Shown here: piece after piece, positions 1 to 12,000 of the stretch | Numbering within the stretch: position 1 is the stretch's first letter | Layout: every line of letters begins with the position of its first letter | From: an uncultured Bacteroidales bacterium | GTDB taxonomy: Bacteria; Bacteroidota; Bacteroidia; Bacteroidales; P3 | Assembly: GCA_900317125.1 (NCBI GenBank) | Contig: ONFR01000003.1 | Span: forward strand, 1-64,000 | Length of the DNA stretch: 64,000 nt | Direction of reading: 5' to 3' | Position numbers and translations under genes: made by a program | The notes under the pieces: model-generated | Told to the model about the DNA's origin: nothing | Databases searched by the model: none | What the model saw: only the letters and a program-made list of their open reading frames with translations

Positions 1-3000
1 AGCTGGTTCTCGGTGCAGGTGTCGTAATAGGTGGAGGAAGAAGCGAGGTTTACGGTGAGGTAGAGCGTCACGGTGCTGTCGCAGCCTTGGGCGCCCGTGG
101 TGATGTGGGTGGCGGTGGTGGAGACGGTGTATAGCGAGTCGTGCCACGTGAACTGGTCGCAGGCCGAGGCCGACGTGTCGCCCGCCGAGGTGCTGAGGAC
201 GGCGAGGTGCAGCGTGCGGAGACTGTCGCAGCCTGCGGTGGTGAGCAGGGCATGGGTATAGTCGCCAGCGGTGCTGTAGGAGCTGTCGCCAAACGAGGCT
301 GACTGGTTGCTGCATATAGTGTCGAAGAAGTCGAGATGCCATGTGGGCAGCACATGGAGCACCATCGTGGTTCCAGGTGTAGGGCAGCTGGCTGTCGCAC
401 ACAGTGTCGTAAAGGGTGCTGTAGGTCTGCCATATCACCGTAAGATGGAAATCGATGGTACTGTCGCATCCCTCGGCATTCGTCAATATCACCTGCACGG
501 TCGTGTCGCCCATCAGCGTATGGTCGTGGTAGGAGTATGGCAGAGCGGAGGATGCAACAGTGTCGTACCCTGTGCCGTGGGACGAAGCGCGGACCGTCAG
601 GTACAGCGTCACCGTGCTGTCGCAGCCCTGAACGTTGGAGGTAATGTAGGATGCTATAGTGGAAGCGGTGTAGACCGAGTCGTGCCATACGAACTGGTCG
701 CAAGCCACCGCCGTTGTATCGCCGCTGCTCACGTCGTTCACCGTGAGACTGAGCGTGGCGGTACTGTCACACCCGAAGACCGTTCGGCGTGCCACAGCGT
801 AGGTGCCGTCATGTGTTCCCGTTGCCAATGTGGTATCGCCCCAAGCGAAGGGGAGCTGACTGGTGCAGAGGGTCAAAGTGTCGGATAGGTCGAACACGGG
901 ATGGACAAGAATGGCGTGCTGCAGCGTGTCGGTGCAACCGTCGGCATTCGTCACTATGCAGCGAAGCACAGTATCGGTTGTTGGTGTAAGGACAACCACC
1001 GAATCGGTCCATGTGGAGGTAGTGTCATCCGTAATCCATAGGTAGGAAACTCCGTTCAGCGCCATCACCGTGTCGGGCAAGTTGCCGGCACACCGGTCGG
1101 TGGGGCCGGCAAGCGACGGCGAGGCCGAAGGATATTCCAGCGTCAGCGTCTTGATGATGGTGTCGGCACAGCTGCCGCCGCCGAGGTATGAGATTAACAT
1201 CACGTCGTAAGTCCCCGGCGTGGTGTACACCGTGCTGCCATTATAATCTGTAGATGTCATCCCGTTGCCGAAATCCCAGAAGGCCGACTCGCATCCTTCG
1301 CCTGTTCCGATGGGTGTCACCCCGTCGGTCGAGATGGTGCTGAGATTGTTGAACTGCACATAGAACTGGCAGTTGTTCAGCGTGATGACCGAGTCGAACA
1401 ACGCCAACGGATAACGAGTGCCCGCGTATGCCGACATGGTGAAAAAGCACTCCGCATTGTCGACAAACGACACGTCGCAATAATACGTCGTATTCGATGT
1501 CGGGATATTGATGCTCTGGGTGGTGTAGAGAGTGGTGCGCTCCACAGTATCGGTGTACCAGTTGTAGTTGAAACCGTCGGGCATCGTGAAGATATTCGAC
1601 TCCACCTCGCCGCAATACTCAGCGCGGATATTCTTCAATAGGCAGTCGAGCGTGAAATAGGCATAGCCGTAGTGGCTACCCTCACCGCAGTCGTACGTAG
1701 TCAGACGGATGCGGATGGTCTGGTTGGCATAAGCGCTCATGTCAAGACCCACCGTAGTCCAGTCCTTCCACAACACATCGTTAGCTGCCTCGTTCCATCC
1801 CAGGTTGGCATTGGCAATAAAGTCTGCCGCCCCGCAGCGCGAGTCAATCAGTTCGTTGTACTCGTTCAGGATTTCGATGCTGAAACGGGGTTGTTGCGCT
1901 GCACTGTGCTCAGGGTCTTGCAGCACGGCTGCATATTTGAGGATAAGCAGGTCGAATGACGAGGGGTCAACAAACAGACTGTACGTCACCGATTCCGCCT
2001 CGGGGTTGCTATTGTTAGATGTCCAGTTTCCCAGACGCACCGAGGCCACAGCGCCCTCGGGCACAGTGCGCAGCAAGCCGCCGGTGCGCGGGTCTCGCTC
2101 AGTGGTGTCGTAATGCACAGTGTGGCGACTGAGGGCGCTCTGGTTGCCATAGTTCACAACACCCATGCGGCTGCGCGGATTGCTGTAGGAGCCGTAGGTG
2201 CAGGTGGTGTACTCGGCGGTCAGGTTCGTCGGGTCGATGCAGCCCGTGCCGCCTGCGGGGGTGAAGATCATGATGGTGTCGCAATAGTTCCAATTGCAGA
2301 AACCTCCCATGTCGTCATCGCAGCTGGCACAATAGCGGAACTCATAGTTCGTCAGGTTGTCCAGCCCGCTCACCGTCAATGGGGGAGCAGTGGGGTGCAG
2401 CGTTGTCCCCGTGCCGTCGGCAAAGCCCACAGGACCGTATTCCACCGTGATTTCCGGCCGTCCGGCTTGCTTCCAGTCCAGTGTGAGCTGGTCGGCTGTC
2501 ATGCCGGCCACCTGGAGGTCGGCCGCTCCGCAGGTGGTGATATACAAATCGTCGAGATAGAGCCAGTCCCAGCTGCCCGAAGTCTTCGTCAGGCGGAAAG
2601 CGAGGAACCGGGCTTCGGCCGGGGCACCCGTCAGGATGGCCTGCATGCGCTGCCATGTGTTGTTCAGCGTGTTTGTGAATCGTTTGAGCGTGATAAAAGA
2701 GCTGGCGTCGTAGGGGTCGCTCATCACGCCAAGGTCAAGGATAAACGTGCCGTAATTGTTGTTCTTCATCCAGAACGACACCGCCAATTGCGACAGACTG
2801 TCCACCTGCAGGTCAGGCAGTACCGCCAAGGGGGTGCGCTCGGTGTAGGCAGAGCAGAAGCGCAGACTGCGACTGCCCGAATGGCTTTGGTCGCTGTAGA
2901 CATAGACGTCGTTGCCATATTCCTGCGGCACACGCAGATTGTGCCATCCGTAAGGCATACGGTTGTTCTGGCAGGTGTCGAAGTCCATGCACAGCGGAAC

Positions 3001-6000
3001 CGGAATCGGTCCTGCCTGAGTGGTCACCTGTTGCAGCGGGATGCAGGTAGGCGACACCGTGTCGCAACGGAAATAAAAATCGTATGTCGTACTGTTCGCC
3101 AGTATCAGGTGGGTAGGAAGGCTGTCGATATGTACAAAAGTCCCCGTGCCCTGTTCGAATCCGGCGGAGCCGTACTCCACCCAGAAACCTGTACGCGAGG
3201 GCTCGGAGGCATCGATACGCACCTCGTTATGACGAGAGAGGCTGGCATGGGCATCTGCGGGAATGTCGCAGGTGAGTATCTCGATTCGGTCGACCCAGAT
3301 AGTGCGCCAGCTACCGTTGGTCTCCCTCATCCGTAGAGCGATAAAGCGTCCATGGCCAGTGTAGTTTGCCAGTCTTGCCTGCAATACCTCCCAGCGTCCG
3401 TTCTGATAGTTGCGCAGGGTGTCCACAACGGCGAAAGTGTTGATGTCATTCATGTCCGTCATCACGCCCACTTCAAGGAACATCGTTTCGGGGTTGTACG
3501 AACTCCACATGGTGGCGCGTAGAGTGAGGTTGCGGACACTGTCGATGTCCAGTTCGGGTAGGACAGCGTATGCATACAGCGCGTTGTAAATCTCGAAACG
3601 CAGGTCGCGCCCGTCGGCAGCGTCGCCATCGTATTGGACATACAGACGGCTGTTGTTGTTATCGCTCATATAGCGTCGCCACCCCGTGGGGAAGGCAGCG
3701 GTGCCGGTGCCGTAGTCGGCAAAGTCGTCGCAATAAGGTATCTCCATTAACTGGGAGGTGGTGACTTGGGTATAAGGGTAGCAGTCGGAGACCACGGCCG
3801 AGTCGCAACGCATATAAAAGTCGTAGGCGGTGTTTTCTTGGAGACCGCTAATGATAGCCGTGTTTTGGGTAACATGTATCAGTGTGTTGGCAGGGAAAAC
3901 GGAGTAGGTGAGGCCGTCGCTGCTCCACATCGTGTCCATGGCTCCTTGCACGATACCGGCAGGGCCGTACTCCAGCCAATAGTCAGCGGTATAGTGCGAA
4001 TCGATGGTTGCAGCCACTGTTGTTGCACCGACAAGTTGGATGTTGGGTTGGGGGCATGGAAGGATGGCAAGGTCGTCGATATACATTGAGCTGCAGTTGC
4101 CTGTTGTGTTGACCATGCAGAAGGTGATGAAGCGTCCTGTGCCGCGATAGCTGTGCAGTGAGGCATGCACGGGTTGCCAGGTATAGGAGGCGGTGTTCTG
4201 TACTGTGTCGACAGCAACAAAAGTGTTGATGTCGTACTGGTCACTCATCACGCCTACAATCATCAGGAACTGGTTGCGGTCGCTGTAGAGACTGAAATGT
4301 ACTTCGGCATGGCTCAGAGAGTCGATGTCGATGTCGGGCATGATGGCGTAGCTGCGGCTGTTGTTGTTGCAGTTGTTGTAGAACTGGATGATGCCGTCAT
4401 AATTCTTGCGAGGGTAGTCGGCATGATAGCTGTTTTGCCGTGTCCAACCAGTGGGCATCTGATAGTCAGGGGCCGAGTCGAATGATTCGCAATAGGGGGC
4501 GGGCAAGACAGTGGAGGTGGTGATGCTTTCGGGCGGGAAGCAGGTGACGTCGCCGCTGTCGGTATGGTGGTAGAAATCGTAGGTAGTCAGTTCCTCAAGA
4601 CCGGTGATGGCTACCGAATAGGAGGTGATGTGTACCCAGGAGTTGGAGCTGTCGCCCTGAGTGCAACCATCGGGACCGTATTCTATCCAATAGTCGGGTG
4701 AATAGTCAACGCTGCTGGTGGCGACTGTGACAGTGGTGGCGCCTGTGAGGGCTACCGATGGGGTGGGATGGTCGTTAATGCGCAAGTTGTCGATGTACAT
4801 GGAATTGCAGTTGCCTGTGGTGTTGACCATGCAGAATGTGATGAAGCGTCCTGTGCCGCGGTAGCTGTGCAGTGAGGCATGCACGGGCTGCCATGTATAG
4901 GTGGCGGTGATCTGCACCGTGTCGACAGGGACGAAGGAGTTGACATCGTTCTGGTCGTCCATCACGCCTACAATCATCAAAAACTGGTTGCGGTCGCTGT
5001 ATAGGTCGAAGTATAATTCCAGATGGCGGAGCGAATCAACGGCCACATCGGGCATGACTGCGTAGCTGCTGCTGTTATAGTTGCAGTTGTTGTAGAACTG
5101 GATAATGCCGTCGTAGTTCTTGCGGGGGTAGTTGCTGTTGTTGGGGTTGTGGCGTGTCCATCCGGCGGGCATTTGATAGTCGGGGGTGGTATCGAACGTT
5201 TCGCAATAGGGTACGGACATCTCTTCCGACGTGGTGAGCGTAGTGGGCGGTGCGCAGGTGGGTACCTCTTCGAAGCAGCGGGCAAAGAAGTTGTATGTGG
5301 TGTTTGGCTGTAGGCCGGTGATGAAGTAGGGGTTCTCGGTGACATGCACAAGGGTGTTGGTGCTGTCGCCCTGGGTGCAGCCGTCGGGGCCGTATTCCAA
5401 CCAGTAGTCGGCAGGGGTGCCTTCGGGGAGCGCAGCCTTAACCTGCCGCGCCCCGGACACGGTGAGGTCGGGAAGTGGGCAGGGGGAGACCACCAGGTCG
5501 TCGAGATAGAAGGCGTTGCGGCCGCCGGTGGTCGTGATGAGGAAGGCGACGAAGCGGCCTGTGCCATTGTAGGGTGCCAGAGAGACGTGCTGTGGGTAGT
5601 GGACAGAGTTGGAAGGGCAGGTGAGCGTGTCGACAGGGACGAAGGTGTTGAAGTCGGTGCGGTCGTCCATCACGCCGACAACGAGCCGCATACGGCTGAC
5701 ATCTTCGATGCGGAGCGAGAACTGGAGGTCGAGATGCTTAACGCTGTCGATATCGAAGTCGGGGAGGGCGGTGTATTGGAGGTGGTTGTTGTTGGTATAG
5801 AAATCCATGGTGCGGCAGCAGCTACGGTAGTTGCTGCTATAGGTGCGGGGATAGTTGTCGCCATAGGCGCTGAAGCTGTACCATCCCGGGGGGACGGAGT
5901 AGTCATCGTACGAGTCGAAATTGTCGCAATAGGGGAGGGGTACGGCATCGGGGGTGGTGAAGGTGTAGGGGAGACAGAGGCGTTCGCCGTCGGGGCTGAT

Positions 6001-9000
6001 GAAGAAGACCTGGTAGGTCTGTGCCGGCTGGAGGTTGGTGAGCAGCGCCTGGCAGCTGTCGCTGGCCACGGTGCGCCAGTTGTCGCCATAGCCGTATTCG
6101 ATAGTGTAGTACGGGTTATTGTATTGTCCGCTCCATGTGATGCGGCGGGTGGATGAGCCGTAGACGGTGCTGTTCAGCCCCGTGGGGTAGGGATAGTTGG
6201 TGAGGGCGAGACGCGCAAGCCTTATCCAGCGGCAGCCCGAAGTGCTGCGGGCGCGGATGGCTAGGCGGTTCAGGGCGGGACTGCCACCGCTGAGCTGGAC
6301 GTTGAACTCCTGCAGCTGGTCGGTCTGTCCGTTGCTGAGGGAAGCCATCTGGACAAACGTGTTGGCGTCGGAGGTGTCGGCGAGGGTGCCAAAGTCGAGG
6401 TAGATGTAGTTATTGTTGGAAGTGGAGAAATCGGCGTAGACCCATTTGCCGCCCAGCGAGTCGCCTGAAGGCAGTGGACGGAGGAGGACAGTGTTGTCGT
6501 TGTAGGAGCAGGGGTAGAAAGCCACAATCTGCTGGCCGTATTGGGTCTCGGTGAGCGGATAGGGGTCGCGTCCGCGCACCACCTTCCAGTGGTCGGGGAG
6601 TACGCCCGAGGGGAGGTCCTCGAAGTCCTGGCAGTAGGGCGGGTAAAGCATGGGGTTGAGAGTGTAGGCCACCGGGGCGCATAGGGCCATATCGGTGTCG
6701 CTGCACTGCGCCATGATGTAGAAATCGTAGTTGCTGTCGGGGTCGATGCCCGTGATTGTGCAGGGGCTGTAGGCGGCCGTGACGACCGTGGGAGAGTAGG
6801 CGCTGTCGGCGCGGTCATAGCCTTGGCGGCCGTATTCGATATTGACGGCGGTGGGGGTGTGCAGTGCTGTCCAGCCGACCTGCACGGAGGTGGGAGAGGT
6901 GGTGAACTCGACATTGGTGATTCCGCAGCGGCCTACATAAATGTCGTCGATATAATAAATATAACTTGCATAGATGGGTTTATAGCGGAAGGTGATATAC
7001 TGCCCTGTGCCGACATAAGGTGCAAAGTCGACGCTGAACTGTTGCCAGCGGGCGGTGTTGTCGAGTCTGAAAGCAGCAACGGGGGTGTAGGTGGAGGCAT
7101 CGTCGGGGTTGCTCATAATGCCCACTTGCAGGGCGTCGGTGCTGGTGGCGTAGCCGTTCACCGCGTAGGCGTAGAAGGTCATCACCATCTCGGTGGTGGT
7201 GCCTTCCTCGAGCGGGGGGAGGGAGAAGAAGCAGGCGGTGTCGGTGGTGGTGTAGAGGGCGATGCACCCTTCGCCGCTGTGGTGGTTGGTAGTGGTGAGC
7301 ACCGGATAGAGGTTCGATGAGCCGATGATTCGGCGGTAGCTGGGCGGGAAGTTGAGGGTGTCGTAGGTCTCGTAGGATTCGCAATAGGGTATTTCGAGGT
7401 AGTGCGCCTGGGTGGTGATGATGATGCCGGTGCCGCCGCCCCAGCCGCCGCCGCCGCCACCACCGCCGCCGGTGCCTCCACCGCCGCCCCAGCTGCCGCC
7501 GGAGGTGGTGCCGGGACTGCCGCCACCGGGCAGGTAGGTGGCGCCGATGATCTGGCAATCGCAAAGGGTCTTGAAGTTAAACTCGTATTCGGTCAGCTCG
7601 CTGAGGCCGTCGATAGTGGTGGGACTGGTGAGGAGGGTGTCGAAGGTGCCGTGGCCGTGGGCGAAGCCCCGGGGGCCGTATTCGACGATAATGCCCTGGG
7701 TGCCGTGGCCTGTCCAGCTGACGGTGATGGAGTTCTGGGTGATGTCGGTGATGGTGAGGTCGGAGGAGACACACTTCTCGATGCAGAGGTCGTCGAGGTA
7801 GCACTCGCACCAGTTGCCGTCGGCGGTGAGCAGCTTGAAGGCAATGATGTGGCCGCTGCCGGTGTAGGCGGCGAGGGAGAGGGTGTGGTGCTCCCAGTCG
7901 GAATAGTTGCCCGTCAGGGTGTCGACACCGACGAAGCTGTTGGTGTCGAGGATGTCCGTCATCACACCGACAACCAGTCTGGCGGAGGAGGAGTAGCCCT
8001 CGAAGCGTGTCCAGAAGTTGGCATACAACCCGCTCACGGCCATACATCCGTTGGAGGGGTTGACTGTGGGCATGGCGGCAAGACTGTAGAGGCTGTCGAC
8101 AGCGTAGAACTGCATGGAATTGTTCTCGCTGTGCCGTATGTAGGAGGAGGTGCGTGGATAGTCGCTGCCGACGGTGGAGAGTCGGCGCCAGTTGTTGGGG
8201 AAGCTGTTGGGACCTATGCCGTCGAAGTTGGTGCAGTAGGGAATGTTGACCCAGGTGTGGAGGGTCTCTTCGCGGAGGGTTTCGTAGTTGCAGTTGTCGG
8301 GGGTGCTGTCGCATTGCGGCCAGAGGTGGATTTCGAAGGGGGTGGCCTCGGTGAGACCGGCGATGTGGATGGGGGAGGAGGTGTGGTAGGTGGGTGCACT
8401 CTGGCTGGAGGCACTGTGGCCGTAGGTCATCCATACGCCGGGAGTGGATGAGGTGGCGTGCCATACTACGTCGACGCCGTCCTGTCCGAGGCCGCTGAGG
8501 CGGCAGTCGGTGATGGCACAGCTGCGGAGGGTGAGGTCGTCGATGTATGCCCAGCCGCTGCTGCAGTAGGAGGCACGATAGCGGAAGGCGATGTAGCGGC
8601 CGCTGCCGCTGTAGGAGGAGAGACTCTTCTTAATGCGCGCCCAGTGACCCGAGGTACGCACTGTGTGGAGGGGCGTGAAGGTATGGGTGTCGCGCGGATT
8701 GGTCATCACGCCGATGACGAGTGCGGCGTCGGGGTTTTCGTTGTAGTAATAGAAGTCCACCTGCAGGCTTGACATGTTGTCGGTACTGACCATGGGCATG
8801 GCGGCCATGGAGGTTTGGTCTTCCCAGTTGTTGCAGCAGTAGGAATAGAATTGGATAGACTTGTTGGAGGAGTGGCTGCGGTCGGTGGAGATGCGGGGGT
8901 ATTCGTCGCCGTAGGGACGCACCCAGTCGGCGGGTACACGGTCGGCGTTTTCGCTGTCGAAGTTATTGCAGAAGGGGGTGTAGAGGGGTTCGTCGAGGGT

Positions 9001-12000
9001 GTGGACGGTCACCTCTTCCTGCTGGCACTCGGCGCTGTCCTGGCAGGAGGACCAGACAAAGAATTGATAGCTGGTGCTGTTGGTGAGGCCTGTGATGGCG
9101 ACGGTGGTGTCGGTGGTGTGGATGAGGGTACCCGAGCCACGGGTAAAGCCTGTGGGACCGTATTCGACGGTATAGCGGGTGGAGTTGGAGGTGGTGCCGT
9201 AGCGTCGCCAGGTGAGGCGGCAGCTTTGGTCGGAGATGTTGGTGGCGTGCAGGTCGCCAGGTCGACAGAGGCTGAAGCCAAGGTCGTCGAGGAGGGTGTA
9301 GAAGCATCCGTCGGTGGAGGTGTAGCGGAAGGCAATGTGGCGGGCTGTGCCGGTATAGGCACTGAGGTCAACGCTGTAGCGATGCCACTGATAGGTCGGG
9401 TATATGGTGCGTATGGGAATGAAGGTGCTGCTGTCGTAGGGGATGGTGATGACGCCGATGGTGAAGCGAGCGCGGTTGCGGACGCTGCTGTTGGTGCACC
9501 GCAGGGAGAAAGAGACTACACTTCCGGCTACGGGGTTTTCGGCGGCGGGCATGACGATAAGGTTGCCGGTGCCTTCGTAGGAACAGGTGTAGAATTCGAG
9601 ATTGCGGTCGCCGTCGGTTTCGATCACTTGTGGATGGTTGTCGTAGGACTGAAGGATTGTCCAGTATTGTGGCGGTTGCCATGGGGTGGCCGAACCGAAG
9701 TCGCAGCAGTAGCCGGGGGCGATGCTGTCGGTGCGGGTGGTGAAAGTGTAGATGTCGTTGCTGCAGCTGTTGGCACTGCCGGAGCACCAGGCACGCACTT
9801 GGCAGGTATAGGTCTCGTCGGCGTTGAGACCGGCCAGGTGGAGTGGTGCCGTGGCGTTGGTGACGATGATGGGGGAGGAACTGGTGCTACCGATGTATTC
9901 CACGTCGACGCTGTCGACGCTGCCGTTGGTGCCCCATGTGAGCCATGCGTCGTGTGCGGTGATGCTGTAGATGTGCACATCGGTGATGTCGCAACGGCTG
10001 AGGGTGATGTCGTCGAGGTAGAGGTTGCCTTCGTTGCAGCCGTTGAGGGTGACAAGCCAGAAAGCGATATGGCGTCCGTTGCCGGTGTAGGAGGAGAGGT
10101 CGACGGTGTGACGCTGCCAGTTGCTAGACCAGTCGTAGTTGATTTCGGCTATGGTGTCGAAGGTGGATGGGGAGGAGGGGTCGGTGAGCATGCCTATGTA
10201 AAGGCGACTGCTGCTGTAGTAGTTGTAGCCACGGGTGTAGAAGGTGAGGGTGAGGCCGTCGAGACTGGTCTCCTCAAGGTAGGGCATGGCGGCCATGCTG
10301 GTATAGTTGTTTCCGGAGCAGTTGTAGGAACGCATGTAGAGGCTGCTGCTGCCGGTGTGTGCGGTGTTCTCGACGCGGGGTCGGCTGTCGTAGACGATGG
10401 GACGCGTCCAGCCGGAGGGGAAGCCATAGGGGTCGGTGTCCTCGAAACTGTAGCAATAGGAGGAGACCATGGGATGTTCGAAGGTGGTGAAGGTGTTGCA
10501 ACCGTAGTTGCAGGTGGCGGCGGTCTCGCTGCTCAGGGCAGTGATGTAGCAGTCGTATGTAGTGTTGGTTTGGAGGGTGTCGACAGTGAGGCTAAAGGTA
10601 TTGGCATCGACAGTGACGATGGTACCAGTGCCGCGTATGAAGCCTGTGGGCCCCCACTCGACGATAGCACCGTTGTATGAGCGGCCTTGGGGCTGCCAGG
10701 TGAAGGTGGCACCATGGGAGGTGACGCTGCTGACGGTGCGTCCTGAGGCATCGGCACTGCTGACAACAAGGTCGTCAATCCATACTCCTTCTGAGGAATA
10801 GTAGTAGTTATTGCGGTTGCGGATGGCTATGTGGCGCCCTGTGCCGATATAATCGTTGATGGCGACGACGTGGCGTTCCCAACGGTGGCAGCCTACAGCG
10901 GCGGTGGCAATGGCGGTGAAGGTGTTCTCGTCGTTGGGGTCTTCCATGATGCCGATTTGGAGCGTGTGGCCGTCGCCAGCGTTGCCGTAGGCGAAGAAGT
11001 CAACCACAAGTCCGTTCATGCTGTCGGTTTCGAGCAGGGGAAGGACGATGGTGGAGTGGTTCTCGAGGTCACGGTAGGAGCGGAGGTACAGAGCGCGGCT
11101 GCCGCTGTGCTGCAGGGCACCGTTATCATAGATGCGGGGGAAGTTGTCGTACATGGAGGGTCGGTACCAGCCAGATGGGAAGGAGCCGTCGGCCATGCCT
11201 TCGAAGTCGACGCAGAAGGGCAGTAGGATATCCTGCTCGAGGGTGTGGGCGGAGAGACGCACGGCATCGCAGTGCTGCACTATGGTGTCGCATGCGCCAT
11301 AGACGATGAACTGGTACGACGAGTCGGCAGCAAGTCCTGAAACGACGAGTCGTTGCTGTCCGCCGGCAAGCTGACGGTTGGCCCCACGAACGGGTACAGA
11401 GAGGCGGGTGCCGGTGCCCTCTTCAAAGCCAGTACCACCGTATTCGACGATGATGCTGTCGCCGTGGAAAGAAGTGCCGACGGTGTCCCACCGAATCTCA
11501 ACGCTATGGGAGCCGACATTGGTGTAATGCACTCCGCCAGCGAGGCAGGAACCGACGTTCAGGTCGTCGATGTACATCGAGTTGTATGGGGTGTTGGGGT
11601 CGGAGGCGCGGAGAGCTATGTAGCTGCCTGTGCCACTATAGCGGTCGAGGGAGACCTGTTTGTACTGCCAACTGCGCGATGCGGTGCAATAGACGGTGTC
11701 GACGGGGGTGAAACTGGTGGCATTTTCGGGGTATTCCATGATACCTACCTCGATTTGGCCTGAGGTGTAGCCGTCGGAGTAGAGATAAAAGGAGACGTTG
11801 AGGTGCTGGATGGAGACGGTGTCGATGAGGGGGAGGGCAACGATAGGCATCGTGTTGGTGTAGTAGGGGCGAACTCTGAGAGATCGTCCTCCACTGTGGT
11901 GGTAGCTGGTTGAGGTGGTGGGGGTGCCGTCGTAAACGCCGGTGCGCAGCCAGGAGGGCGGCAAGGTGCTGCCGGTTTCGAAATCCTGGCATTGGGTGAT

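Noticed and set aside
8815..10680. Plus-strand open frame of 621 codons, rich in Val, Gly and Ala, opposite the giant adhesin
   Set aside because: It is antisense to conserved adhesin modules, has no domain or signal of its own, and its composition is what the complement of the GC-biased adhesin codons gives. The same holds for the plus-strand frames at 2113-3336, 7402-8451 and 11992-12945.
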